Source: Zizania palustris
Taxonomy: Eukaryota > Streptophyta > Magnoliopsida > Poales > Poaceae
Assembly (NCBI GenBank): GCA_019279435.1
Contig: JAAALK010000080.1
Span: forward strand, 36,095,073-36,159,072
Reading direction: 5' to 3'
Length of the DNA: 64,000 nucleotides
The notes under the pieces are model-generated. The model was not told the origin of the DNA. It was given only the letters and a program-made list of their open reading frames with translations, and did not search any database. Shown here piece after piece: positions 41,398-53,287 of this stretch (the stretch's first letter is position 1; each line of letters begins with the position of its first letter). The position numbers and the translations under genes are program-made.

Positions 41398-42739
41398 TGG
41401 TAATTTTTGGCCGAAAATATGCAATTTATGGCATAGGCCGATGCCCTGAAGTGCCAAAGGCCCATACACATGGGGCCTCAGTTGCTTTTCAGTGGCTTGC
41501 TTCGCAAGCTAGCTTCAGCCCAAAGGGCCCCTTCGGCGGCCTGCTTCGCTGAGAAGATTCGGCCCGAAGGGCCAACTTCGATAGGCCTACCGAAGGCCCA
41601 CTTCGGGTAGGATTCGGGGGTGAATCTGTTAAGGATTCGGGTTGTTCTTATCTCTAATGAAATATTAACTTGATTAGGCTGAATCCTAATCAGGTTTGGG
41701 TAGAGTTGTAGCCAGGTGCGTCAAGACTAGCCCCTATAAATATAGGGGTGAAGCCGATTCAAATCAACCAACACAGGTCAACTCAAAACCCTAGTTTTGA
41801 ATCTTACGTCTACTTTTCATCTACTTTCCGCATTAGTTCAGTCCACCTTCATGGGTTTGCGTTGAAAGCCCTCCGTCGGCCACGCCATAATTGTGGTAAG
41901 CCTTGTTGATTCACCTTTGAATCATCTGTTAATCTACGTAATAGATTGCTATCACCTTATTGGCTCGCTTGTGAACCATCCATTAATCTACGTAATAGAT
42001 TATTACCCTTCGTTCTGTCTATTTTCTCCACTGCTATAATTGGTAATTCGGTATCCAGGCCGAATTGGCATTTGATCGTTGTGTTTTGAAGAGTTTACGT
42101 TCAAAGCTCCTTCACCAAGGGTTTTTGCTTCAATGTGAACCCGGGAAGGTGATTTCCGGAGCTAGGAAGCTAGTTTCGAAGGCTGCAGGAGCACCCTTCG
42201 GCGGGTCTTCATTTCGTCTGTCTATGCTGGATCTGTCACGCCATTGTCGGTTTGGTCATATTCCGCATGACGGATCCACTTCGCATCAGAGTTACTTCAC
42301 GCCGGAGTCATGCCAAACACACCGCATCGGACCTCGCCACGCTAGAGGCTTCACGTCAAACCCTATCGTTCGGAGGTGATTTCGCATCATGATCGGTTCA
42401 GAGCCTATCTTCCGTCACATCGTTCTGAACGCCGAAGGTTACCTTCGGCGCATGCTTCGCACCAGATGCCGAAGACCTCCCTTCGGTGACCCTTTACATG
42501 GTATACTTCGAACCAATCAGGCTTCGTTCAGCTGATTCGATTATTTTATCTATACATTGCGACTAATTGTATTATTTCTGTACAATCTGATTACCTAGAG
42601 ACTCCACCCCTTTGCCACTGTTAAGGGTAGTCAGAACGTGACGTCAACGTTGTGTTATACTTAGGCTTGTCCCTAAGTATCTGCACGTTTTTGGATCGTC
42701 GAACCGGCCCAAGTGTGGGGACACGTTTTCGTGTCAACA
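41398..42739 (+). repeat. C 5' LTR
   Basis: 1.34 kb ending CGTGTCAACA. TATA-like CCCCTATAAATATAGGGG at about 41731. Two near-identical units of AATCTACGTAATAGATT at about 41930-42000. Confidence 0.72.
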
Positions 42740-42742
42740 CAC

Positions 42743-42766
42743 TTTTTGGCGACTCCGTTGGGGACA
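42743..42766 (+). promoter_or_regulatory. C primer-binding site
   Basis: TTTTTGGCGACTCCGTTGGG just after the LTR is the form used by grass Tat elements, different from the Met-type site of the Copia elements here. Confidence 0.75.
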
Positions 42767-42775
42767 AACACCAAC

Positions 42776-43473
42776 ATGACGAGTACATCTACATCAGCTG
42801 CAAGTACCTCTACAATGGCTGCTACGTCTACAACGCCGATGGATCCCATGGGGGCACAAAGATCGACAACCACAACATCATGACGCCCACCCTCGCAGAT
42901 ATCCCCGAGGAAGGTCGGGCGGAGATCGAGGCAAAGATGAAAGAACTTCAATATCTCATGCTCGGGAGTTATGTCAAGACACGCGCGGGCTTCATCAAGC
43001 GCGACGTCAACATCCCTGAGCTTGCCCGGACTCAAGTAACACCAGTGTCACCTCCTTTATCTTCCTTGGAGATTGAGAAAAAGATAACCGCATCAGTAGA
43101 TCAAGCCGTTAGCGCTTCGCTAGATAACCGTCTAGAGTCAGTAGTTAGCTCCCAGTTAGAGGCAACGTTTAGAAGGTTCGGCTTTTCCGAGGTCATTCCT
43201 TCAACTCCTATCACTAGTGTACCCCCGGTAAATCGCATTTATAGCAGAACTGACGGTAGTACTAGCAAAGCTATCACGTCTCCGGCCTCGACATCTACGG
43301 CTGAGACAAGTCACTACACTTACAACACAGCTAGCCCTGCTTATTATGCGCCGCCTCTACCTACGCCTGCGCTAGCTTTTCCCGCGCTACCTATGTCACA
43401 TGCTCCTACGCACCCGCATAGACCCGAGCACGTCATATACTTAGAAACCAAGGGTTGGTTTCAGAGTCTGTGA
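42776..43473 (+). pseudogene. C gag, N-terminal part
   Basis: ATG at 42776 gives a Ser/Thr-rich start (MTSTSTSAASTSTMAATSTT) that soon stops. A one-frame change leads to MTPTLADIPEEGRAEIEAKM and a long hydrophilic stretch to 43473 with a Pro/Ala-rich end. No zinc knuckle or gag core is left; the element is truncated here. Confidence 0.65.
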
Positions 43474-45384
43474 TGAGTTATTGACAAATTTTATCCTCTG
43501 GTTTCGAAGGGGTACCTCCGAAGGGGTTTGGAGGTTGTTTCACTGAAGGGTTCGGTGGGTTCGGTTGCTGCGGCTGTTGCAGCGGAGTGTGACTGCCGGA
43601 GGGGTCCGGCAGTACACGATGACTTGGCTGTACCGAAGTATTCGATATTTTTGGTGGTACACCGGAGTGTGTACCGGAGGGTGTTTACCCGGAGAGGACT
43701 CCGGGGTATTGGATACACTTGTTTGTTTGTTTGTGGTGCGCAGGTGACTTCGGAGGCGACGGATGGTTCGTAGCAAGTGAACCTGGATCAAGCGGGAGGT
43801 TTGATGCGACGTGAGCGGGGAGCTCGGTCACGAAGGTTGTGTGGAGTCGAGGTCGGTCCTTGGGTCAAGGTGTGCCAGGCGAAGCTAGAGATTGCGGAGC
43901 GTGGCTCCGGCTGAAGGTACCCCGAGATGAAGTCCTCGAAGGTGAGGCACTTCGAAGGGTACTCTTAATGGAGTGACTTCGGAGTATGGTGGATGAAGTC
44001 CTCAACAATGAGGCAAGGCGTTCGAAGTGTGCTCCGGATGGAGGCACTCGAAGGTTCACTCGACGGAGGTCTCAGAAGTTGAGGTGCATCGAAGGCATGG
44101 TCCGGGTGAGGTTCATTGAGGAGTGTGCTCGGGAAGAGACACTGTGACGAAGTGCTCATGGAATGCTTCATGCGGAGGCCTTGGACGAAGAAGGGACTTC
44201 GAAGGGTGGTACTCCAAAGGTGGGGCTTCAGAGTATGGCTGACTTGAGGTACTTCAGCCATGCATGGCTTCGGTACATGGACTGACGGAGTTCGAGCTGG
44301 GAGTAGCTTCGAAGCCGTGGTAGTCCACTCCAGAGGTGATGGCGCAAAAGCTCAAGGGCTTTGATGGCTTGGCTCAAAACCGTCACTGTATCGAAGGATG
44401 ACTTCGGTGAAGAGAAGGCCATCAGGCTCAAGGCTTCTCGCCGAAGCCACCACACCCCTCGCGTGCGAAGGGGGGCTTTAGAAGACTCCAAAACTACAAA
44501 GGTTGATCGTGTCTGCTCTGCAAAAGCTGATGTTGTCTCCTCTGCGAAGCTGACAAAAGAAGCCTCCAAATAAAGTAGACTACCTTTTGTACCCCCTGTT
44601 TTGATGAGACAAAATCAGTGTAAACCTTAGGGGTAAAGTAGTCTATTCATAGGGTTGAATAGTGCCTATAAATAGTAGAGGTTGTCTAGGCTACAGTAAC
44701 ACTTTGGGAAGCCATTTTTTGAACTCTAGAGCCAGTCGCCACACTTGTATTCGGTCTGTGAGTTCATTTTGTGTTCCATGTTCAAGCAATGAAACTTTGA
44801 TTCTGTTTTCATTTACTGTTTGAACTTGTATGCTTGCTTTGCACTGTATGTCTTGATCTCTTTGTGCTTCACTTCTTCTTGGTTCGAGTTTATTGCACTA
44901 GAGTGTTTTTGGAGAAGTGTGCTAGTGATCAGAACGTGTGAAGTGTGTTTTTCAGTGTGAGCTCGCTCTGTGTAAACTGAGGTAACCCCTCACAATTTAT
45001 TAGCGAAGCACTGAGTGGTCTGTAGTCGAAGCCTGTTTTCTTCCCTTGTCGAAGTCCTCAGCACTGCGTGTTCTGTGTGAGTTTAGACCTTCGGAATACG
45101 AAGCCTAGTACCAGTTGCTAGTGCAGAGTATCTGGTCGGAGTCCTCAGAGGGAAGTCATCTCTTGTGAAGGGTTAAGTGTGAAGTCTGCTCGAAGGCACC
45201 TAGTGTGCGGAGCCTGCACTGACTTAGCAGAGTTGAGTTTTTGGTTTGTGGGTGGAGCGAAGTCTTCTTGACTTCGATTTTTTGCTCCTGGTGAAGCCTG
45301 GTTTCGGAGCTATAAAATACCTCCGAACCAGACCTCCGAAGGGTGTGGTCGAAGCCTATATACAATGCGAAGATGGATACATAC
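43474..45384 (+). repeat. X: long LTR-like repeat, probably of a Copia element related to family A
   Basis: There is no gene-like frame. The layout copies that of the A-family LTR in the opposite orientation. A left half is packed with CGAAGG/CTTCGAAG words, then comes a promoter with CCTATAAATAGTAG (44669-44682). A right half carries further CGAAG repeats and a second TATA-like GCTATAAAATACC at 45308. Neither a primer site nor target duplication was found, so limits and type are inferred. Confidence 0.45.
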
Positions 45385-46366
45385 CGTAGCCAATGAAGAC
45401 GGATCGGTGGCAGCAGTGGCTTGCGTAGCCGAAGGAGCAGGCGGCGTCGACTGGATAGAAAGAGAGGCATTTTACAATGGAAAGATAAAAAGTTTACTAG
45501 GCATGTCAAAAAACAAAAGTCACAAAGATTACCTAGATGGAGTGGGCTTTGGTGGATTGACGCACCACTATGTCCAGCGCTTTACGCCTGCGTGTCGGGA
45601 TCTTGACTCACTTCTTTCCGAGCAATTCCGTCAGGGTAGGGGCCAAGCTACCCAATACGCTAGTGGCCGATGTCGGCCCATATTCAATCGGCCTACTGCT
45701 CTGACTCACCAGTGGAGCATCCACACCTTCTTCCTACATAATACGAGGATAAGTGAGGAATAAGGGAGCAATAAAAATAAACAAAAATCAAGTTGAATGT
45801 GTTTACTTGAGAAGACTCATCGATGTAGCTAGGATACAGCTGCTCGCAGCACATCTTCGAGTGTCGATTGAAGAGATGTCTTGCCCATTCGCCCCACCAA
45901 TGGACGAAGTCAACAGAGAAGGAGACCGACCAAGGGGCAAGGTGACCATAAGGAACCGTGTCGGCCACTTGGGAAATATGATCATACTCCGGGACATCTG
46001 TAACCTCTCCATGAATTTGGATTCGGCCAATAAAAAATAGGTGAGGTGGGAGCTAGCTGAGTCCTAGATACCGCGTGCAGACAATCGAATGATAAAATTC
46101 ATAAGAGGCTCTTCGGATAGTGAAGTTGATAGGAAAAAGGCAGGGAGTGATCAGAGTTTTAAAATTTTTAGTAGACTTCTCGTTTTGGCACAGATCAGCC
46201 AGGAGGACCCACGGGGGTATTCATACACAGATAGAAACTCATATGCAAACCAAACAGTCTTCTCCTCCAGGAAGCCACAGTAAAACCCTACGAAGCAGAG
46301 GCTCACGGAATCGAGGGACATCCGGAAGTTGGATCGACAGGGGGCTACCTCGAAAATTGTACTCAT
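45385..46366 (-). pseudogene. Plant mobile domain (PMD) gene fragment, antisense copy
   Basis: Minus strand, 5'-truncated. It starts inside the domain (APCRSNFRMSLDSVSLCFVG and FYCGFLEEKTVWFAYEF) and proceeds through VPYGHLAPWSVSFSVDFVHW to a spliced C-terminal part. Intron 45734-45806 is GT-AG, and another donor (GTATGT) is at 45384, where X cuts it. At least one frameshift lies between 46150 and 45970. It is about 80% alike to 47640-48067 by eye. PMD proteins occur as host silencing factors (MAIN/MAIL1 family) and as passengers of plant transposons; its origin here is open. Confidence 0.7.
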
Positions 46367-46439
46367 GATTACATTTTACCGAATGTTGTAAGTGGTCCCA
46401 CCAAATCCAGCGGGATCGTCTTGGCCCGGCTGCCGAGGA

Positions 46440-46616
46440 GTCATTATTGCTCTATAAGTATCCTAGACCACTTCACCTTTCTTCTTCACACTTTCTGCAA
46501 ACTACTCTTACTTTAGCCCTTGAGCTCACCGTCGTCTTTCTCCCAACGCTCTTGCTACTCATCGTGCTCGCTGTCTTCATCCTCCTTGTTGGCTCTGCAC
46601 TCCGGTAATCCTAGTG
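46440..46616 (+). promoter_or_regulatory. Promoter and 5' UTR of the PMD gene copy
   Basis: TATA-like CTATAAGTATCC at about 46453, then a pyrimidine-rich leader (TTTCTTCTTCACACTTTCTG) up to the ATG at 46617. The role is inferred from position. Confidence 0.45.
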
Positions 46617-48067
46617 ATGGCCACCACTGACGCGATCCCCGAGGTGAGTCTTCAACATTCTTTTCTTTTCCTCTTTGCTCTTCGGTTTTCTCAGTTCTTC
46701 CACCACTTTTCTTCATTGTTTCTCCTTTTTCTTACTATTTGTTTTTACTCTCATTTCTATAGAACCTGAAGAACCAAGTTTCGATTCTCATGGCTAGCCA
46801 CCCAACTAACCATTTACTAGGTCCGATAGGTAACCCCGATCCCACTAATATCATAAATGCATAAATCAATCAAATCCCTTTCAAATGCTCTTCTATGCTT
46901 TCCTCCGATTGGCATATTAGCTTTAGGGCTTTTCCTTCCCCACTTTTCGGCTGGCGTGACTGATACCTTAGGGTATCAGCTGTCAACCATCTATCTTGGG
47001 ACAAAATCAACATCGACCACTATATCAGCCTTTCTCTTGCCGAACCCTACAAGAATGAGCCGCATCTTTCTATCGATTGTTACTTTTGGTCGGATACTCT
47101 CAACGCCTTTGTTTTTGGTCATGGTCCGATGAGCCCATCCTTGCTATACGTCTTCGCCTTGACCTCTCTTGATATCATATCCCCTTGCAATCCCTTTTCC
47201 TTCCATTCAAAGCCAACCCATCGCCTTGATGTGAAATCCACCAGCTGCTGGGGTAAATATATTATGAAGCATAACAAGAAAACCAGCACCGTCGAAGCTT
47301 GTGAGCATGTGGCTTTCCTCAACCTTTGGTTGGAGCGATTTGTCTTCTACGGATCCACTCTGGGTCCAACTTCCCCCCTTCAATTCTTGGCCGAGCAGTT
47401 CGCTACAAAAAAGAAAATCCCCATCAGCCGATACCTTCTTGACGCTACTTACTAACCTCTTCATAAAGTATCGGCCAAGCTATCGGCTGGCAAACCTGTC
47501 GGCCACTTCGGTGGTCCTTGGTAGTTTTTGTAGCTTTGGCTCAATATATACACAACTGAAGTGATCGATAATCCTCCCCTCGCCTTGATGGAAATCCCTT
47601 TTGACTATCCTAAATCGGCTGATCCAACTATAAGCTAGTGTTCATCTTTGGGCGAGGCGGCCGCCTGCCAATCCAATTTCCGAATGCCCCCTGATTCCCT
47701 AAGCCTCTCCTTCATAGGGTTTTGTTGCGGCTTCCAAAACGAGAAAATGTTTGGTTTGCATATGAGTTTCTATCTGAGTTTGAATACCCCCGTGGTTTTC
47801 TCTTGGCCGATGTGTGCCGAAATTAGAAGTCCACTAGAATTTTTAAAACCCTGAACACTCCCTGCCTTTTGCCTGTCAATTTCACTATCCGAAAAGCCTT
47901 CTATGAGTTTTATCATCCGATTATCTGCTCACGACAGCTAGGATTCGACCAGCTCCCACCTCACCTATTCTTCATCAGTTGAATCCAAATTTGTGGAGAG
48001 GTTATAGATGACCTAGAGTATGATCATATTTCCCGAGTGGATGACAAGGTTCCTTATGGTGACCTTG
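46617..48067 (+). pseudogene. Plant mobile domain (PMD) gene copy, decayed, cut by element A2
   Basis: Exon 1 is 46617-46643 (MATTDAIPE), intron 46644-46762 is GT-AG, and exon 2 starts 46763 (NLKNQVSILMASHPTNHLLG). One frame runs from there to 47854 with premature stops at 46859, about 46949, 47453 and later. It keeps clear PMD blocks: SWDKINIDHYISLSLAEPYK, HVAFLNLWLERFVFYGSTLG, FLAEQFATKKKIPISRYLL and NFRMPPDSLSLSFIGFCCGF. Homology continues in shifted frames (FYHPIICSRQLGFDQLPPHL) to VPYGDL at 48067, where the A2 LTR starts. The rest of the gene should lie beyond A2. Confidence 0.78.
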
Positions 48068-50073
48068 TGTAGGACCGAAAGTAGCGACCAGAGGGGGGGG
48101 TGAATGGGCGCCTTAAAAATTCTTTCGAATCAATGGCCTGTTCCCAATACCCAACGCACCTCAAAATACTACGCAGCAGAAAATAAACAGAAGGCCTAAG
48201 TCTAAAGGTTTCTAACCTAGAAGCAACTGATGATAAACAGTGTAAAGACTAAAGTGGTGCAACTAGGCAAATGAACAATTTGTAACAGGCCTAAACTTCT
48301 CAATGAAATGATCTAAGTATGTATAAAATGAAAAGAGAAGTTACTGTCCAAATTTATCTCCTGTTCGGAACTTGGCGAAGCCCCCTTCGCACGTCGAGGT
48401 CTGCTTCGGAGGTTGGTGTCGGAGTCTGTCCGAAATGGCGAAGGTGTCACTGTCTAGCTTAGTTCGAAGTGGTAAGAAGTGAAGTGTACTTCGGAGCGAA
48501 GTAAAAATAGTGCCGGAGCCTTGTTCGAAGTATGTACTTCGAAGACAAGGCTTCGAACACAGCTTCGAACCAAGAGCTTCGGAGCGAAGTGACAATGTCG
48601 GAGCCTGCTTCGAAATAAGCACTTCGAAGACAAAACTTCGAACACGCTTTGAACCGAGAGCTTCGAAGTACGACCTTCAATCAGAAAGCTTCGAACACAA
48701 CACACAAAAGGACAACCTTCGAACAAGGAAGCGAAGTCTGTCACGCGACAGAAAAACAACTCCGAAGCCAAAGCTTTACCTTCGAAAGGAGCAAGCTCCG
48801 AAAAGAGAGGCGAAGGGTGACACGCTACAAAGAAATCCAAACGAAGTCTATCAGAAAAGATAAACTTCGAAGCCTAACGAAGTGTGCACTTCGAACAGAT
48901 AGATAGATTGAAGTATGCTTGTTCGAAGTATGCTATGCTGTTCATACAGGAAGAATTTCGAGGCTAGCAACTCAGACACAAAAACCGAAGTTCGCAGTTT
49001 TGAACAACAGCTTTGAAAATGTCAGATCGAAGCCTGCCTCACGGAGCTGAGGGGCTTCGAACAGAGAAAGATGACTTCGCAGAAACAGTCAAACAGGCAT
49101 ATACTCCATTCTGCTTCGATCGAAAAGGCAGTACAGAAGAAGGTAAAAAGCTGGCAGCAAGTACTGTAGCTACAGTAGCAGTACTACTTGCAACAGCAAG
49201 AACTAGTACTACCTCTCACGAAGAACAGAAGCAACAGAAGAAGCTTCTCCACAGGAAATAAATTCACCAGCCCGTAGCTGAAGCAATAACTCTCCAAATC
49301 AACAGTATGCAACCAATAATTCACCAGGGGCCAAAGCTTTAAAGCATCCAAAAGATTTGAGGCAAAATAATGCAAGAACAGAGAGGGGCAAGTCCTGGCG
49401 GCGCACACAGGAGAGAGAAAAATGAGAGACAAAGTGACCCAAAGGGTGGATTTGATTTCAGCACAAAAGGGGTAGTCCAAACCCTAGGGATTGGGGTCCT
49501 ATTTATAGGCAGCCCAACACTAGGAATATTCTACCAGCCCCTTAGGGTTTTTACAGACTCAAAAATAAAGGAAAAGACTCTACTGCCCTTAGGAATTTTT
49601 ACAGACACGACTGACTGACTGTGGGCCTAGAGTTACAGATGACATATCCGGAAGCTAAGTTTTCGTAGCGACTACGGCTTCTTTTCTAGACAGTCGGATA
49701 CAGAATCAATGGTTGTCAGTTTTACGCCGAAACTGACAAAGCCTCCACCAGCTTTGCACCAGGTACCCGGATTGGGCCGGCCCGACTCCGCAGCTCTCTC
49801 AGCCCGGCAATCGCTCACCGCCCGTGTACCTGAGTCAGTCCTGGTCAACAGCCCAGTGGGTCTTCCACTGCTTCTGGCCCATGCACCCGGATTGGGCCAG
49901 CCCGACTTCGCAGCCTCCTCTGCTCGACAGTCGCTCGCTGCCCGTGTACCTGAGTCACACGCGGCCCATGAAACAGTAGATCTCTTCTCTTCTTCAGTCC
50001 TCGTTGACTATCGTTGACAATGACTCATCACTTCTGGAGCCATGAGGCCCACGCTATTCAGCATGGCTCCTCA
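48068..50073 (-). repeat. A2 3' LTR, 2.0 kb
   Basis: TGTAGGACCG...GCTCCTCA, aligned end to end with 213-2168. TTCGAA-rich part at about 48360-48910. Minus-strand TATA-like CCTATAAATAGG at about 49497-49508. Some indels separate the two (for example about 30 extra bases near 48240). Confidence 0.87.
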
Positions 50074-50088
50074 ATCTCCCCCTTGATG
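50074..50088 (-). promoter_or_regulatory. A2 polypurine tract
   Basis: Minus strand CATCAAGGGGGAGAT then TGAGGAGCC of the LTR. Confidence 0.85.
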
Positions 50089-51553
50089 AGTGCATTGTCA
50101 ACACTCCTCAATTCTCAGCTCTTCAGCACCTGTGAACAAATGTGGAAACACGAAAACAAAATACAAGGAAACAAAGAAGAAGAAAAATAAGGTAAAAGTT
50201 TAACCCTAATGACCAAAAGCCGAACAAAAGCAAGAAGCGGTCATTATGGTTAACCAAACACAAAGCTCAAAATGAGTGCGATTTCAGAACAACAAGGATA
50301 TCAACAGAGTAAGAACTCCCCCTTTAACTCTGATCCAAAATTTTCTCCCCCTTGTTGACAAGTGAACTCATCAAGCACTCAAAAGAGACACAGACTCCCC
50401 CTGAAATGCAACTCCCCCTCAAAATATGCAGTGAATGCAACTGGGGTGCAGGTGGAGTGAAGAAAAGCATGCTTCTCAGATATGATTGACTGCAAATACA
50501 ACATCTAACAGGTATAGCAAAATAGATACTGTCTAAGACCCATGGCATGATCAGTGCAACAGATGATATCTAAAGAAAGTCATTTAGCACGCATTTTTCA
50601 GTTTTGCAAATAAAAGCATCACCACATTTTCTAGTAAACAAGCAAGGTAAAGCATGAGATGCAGAAGCTAACTGATATCTACCAAGATAAGCAGTGTACA
50701 AAACAAAGTGCTTCAGCAAACTTGTTATCCTTTTAAAGTTCAGGCTTTTTATTTTCCTTTGTCATTTTTGCCAAGGGTTATTTGCATGTCAAACCTTATG
50801 CTAACTGACCAAGTCAAGCCTAGGCCAGAACAGGGCCATCAGAAGCTTAAGACATTGGTCTTGGCATACACTACACTATCCTAGTTCATACCAAAGTGCT
50901 ATGGTAAGCAGTCCAGAACAATATAATGCGACAAAGCAAACCCTCTTGGATCTTTTCAACTTAAGCATAAAAAGGAATGGAATTTTCATTCATTTTGATT
51001 TTTATCATTTTTAAGCACATTTTCCATGTTAAAGCATAAAGATGTTCAAGTTGCATATCTGCATCTATGTGATGAACTGGCTACAAGGCATGTAACAGAT
51101 AGCAAAAGCACTCAGCCTGCACATGCTAGTTACCAGAAGCAATGGTGATCATTTTTCAAGTTGAAAGCGTAAAAGCCATGCATATGACAGATATCTGACA
51201 TATCAAGTGAGCTGAACCAAAGCATGATCATCGACAAGTAATCAAAAGCATGTACCAGCTAGAATGAGTAAAGCAGTTCAATCATATAACAGAAGCAAGC
51301 TCAAAAGTGTGATATGTGAATATGCAAGGTATGAACACACACAAAAAGACTCAAGAAAAGAGAAAAGAAGAAGGAAAGCTGACGCAAAAATATCCTAGAA
51401 AGGATACACAACACCCAAATCCCCTCGTAAACGCTCAAAAGTAGATTGATCTAGGGGTTTGGTGAAAATGTCAGCCAACTGATGATGGGTATCAACATGA
51501 ACAGGTCAATGACACCTTTCTCATATTGATCCCGCAAGAAGTGAAAGCGCACA
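50089..51553 (-). other. A2 spacer between pol and the 3' LTR
   Basis: 1.5 kb, A-rich on the plus strand, without a credible long frame. Four further GGGGGAG runs on the minus strand lie at about 50328, 50347, 50396 and 50411. SIRE-type elements can have an env-like frame here, but I see none. Confidence 0.6.
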
Positions 51554-52287
51554 TCATATGTTGGTTTTTGAATGAAGACACGGGTTTTTCCCTACACTAA
51601 TAGCACTAGTGCTGTCGCAAAACAATGGAACCCTGGTAGGAAAGAACAACCCAAAGTCTCGTAGAGTGGAAATCATCCAAACCATCTGAGAGCAGCAGCT
51701 AGCAGCAGCGACATACTCAGCCTCTGTGGTCGAAAGAGCAACTCCAGATTGCTTTCGAGAAGACCAAGATACAAGGGAAGAACCAGAAACTGGCAAGTAC
51801 CGGAAGTCGACTTGCGATCCAACCGGCACCCACCAAAGGTCAGCGTCCGAAAAACCAGATAAATCAGTGATGATGATGCTGAATAATAAAGACAAGATCA
51901 GGCGCATAGGTGAGATACCTGAAAATGCGCTTGACAGCCTGCCGGTGAGACGCGCGTGGTGAAGACTGAAAACGCGCGCAAAGTCCCACGGCGAACTGTA
52001 TGTCCGGTCTTGTTGCCGTCAAGTACAACAGCGAACCGATCATCCCTCGAAATTCTCTCTCATTGACCTTGACACCGCTCTCGTCCTTGTCCAGACCCCC
52101 AGAAGTGCCCATCGGGTCATCTGCGGCTTCAATTCACCACCAAAGTCAAATTTCTTAAGCATATCGCGAGTGTACTTACCTTGGTGGATGAAGGTGCCGT
52201 CCTTGGTCTGCTTGATCTGGAGCCCTAAGAAATACTTGAGCTCACCCATGAGGCTCATCTCAAACTCACTGTGCATCTGCTCAGAAA
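51554..52287 (-). pseudogene. A2 reverse transcriptase end and RNase H
   Basis: From the gap edge at 52287: MHSEFEMSLMGELKYFLGLQ, IHQGKYTRDMLKKF. After a shift, MIGSLLYLTATRPDIQFAVG and ASHRQAVKRIFRYL (51864-52112). After another shift, the RNase H with SDADLWWVP, SLVSWSSRKQSGVALSTTEA and VPLFCDSTSAISVGKNP to 51554. Copia order and wording. The catalytic RT motif would lie in the gap. Confidence 0.87.
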
Positions 52288-53287
52288 NNNNNNNNNNNNN
52301 NNNNNNNNNNNNNNNNNNNNNNNNNNNNNNNNNNNNNNNNNNNNNNNNNNNNNNNNNNNNNNNNNNNNNNNNNNNNNNNNNNNNNNNNNNNNNNNNNNNN
52401 NNNNNNNNNNNNNNNNNNNNNNNNNNNNNNNNNNNNNNNNNNNNNNNNNNNNNNNNNNNNNNNNNNNNNNNNNNNNNNNNNNNNNNNNNNNNNNNNNNNN
52501 NNNNNNNNNNNNNNNNNNNNNNNNNNNNNNNNNNNNNNNNNNNNNNNNNNNNNNNNNNNNNNNNNNNNNNNNNNNNNNNNNNNNNNNNNNNNNNNNNNNN
52601 NNNNNNNNNNNNNNNNNNNNNNNNNNNNNNNNNNNNNNNNNNNNNNNNNNNNNNNNNNNNNNNNNNNNNNNNNNNNNNNNNNNNNNNNNNNNNNNNNNNN
52701 NNNNNNNNNNNNNNNNNNNNNNNNNNNNNNNNNNNNNNNNNNNNNNNNNNNNNNNNNNNNNNNNNNNNNNNNNNNNNNNNNNNNNNNNNNNNNNNNNNNN
52801 NNNNNNNNNNNNNNNNNNNNNNNNNNNNNNNNNNNNNNNNNNNNNNNNNNNNNNNNNNNNNNNNNNNNNNNNNNNNNNNNNNNNNNNNNNNNNNNNNNNN
52901 NNNNNNNNNNNNNNNNNNNNNNNNNNNNNNNNNNNNNNNNNNNNNNNNNNNNNNNNNNNNNNNNNNNNNNNNNNNNNNNNNNNNNNNNNNNNNNNNNNNN
53001 NNNNNNNNNNNNNNNNNNNNNNNNNNNNNNNNNNNNNNNNNNNNNNNNNNNNNNNNNNNNNNNNNNNNNNNNNNNNNNNNNNNNNNNNNNNNNNNNNNNN
53101 NNNNNNNNNNNNNNNNNNNNNNNNNNNNNNNNNNNNNNNNNNNNNNNNNNNNNNNNNNNNNNNNNNNNNNNNNNNNNNNNNNNNNNNNNNNNNNNNNNNN
53201 NNNNNNNNNNNNNNNNNNNNNNNNNNNNNNNNNNNNNNNNNNNNNNNNNNNNNNNNNNNNNNNNNNNNNNNNNNNNNNNNNNNNNNN
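52288..53287. other. Assembly gap (1000 N)
   Basis: Exactly 1000 unknown bases, a conventional filler length, so the true distance is unknown. On its left is A2 pol, on its right the leader of H. The A2 5' half and the H internal region and 3' LTR are all unaccounted for. Confidence 0.97.

Larger units (their letters stand above)
41398..43473 (+). mobile_element. C: 5' fragment of a second Tat-like Gypsy element, inserted in the F RT
   Basis: It comprises a 5' LTR (41398-42739), a primer-binding site and the N-terminal part of gag, then stops where an unrelated long LTR (X) starts. The LTR end resembles that of G (AACCGGCCCAAGTGTGGGG...GTCAACA), so C and G are related families. The left end is placed at TGGTAATTTTTGG and is uncertain by a few bases. 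Confidence 0.75.
48068..52287 (-). mobile_element. A2: 3' part of a minus-strand Copia element (SIRE-like), ends in the assembly gap
   Basis: The 3' LTR is 48068-50073, with PPT at 50074-50088, about 1.5 kb of non-coding sequence, then RNase H and RT on the minus strand up to the gap. The long LTR, long post-pol spacer and RNase H wording (SWSSRKQ, STTEAEYVAAASCCSQ) suggest the SIRE/Maximus lineage. It is inserted in the PMD gene; the left target-site bases are CCTTG. Confidence 0.82.
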
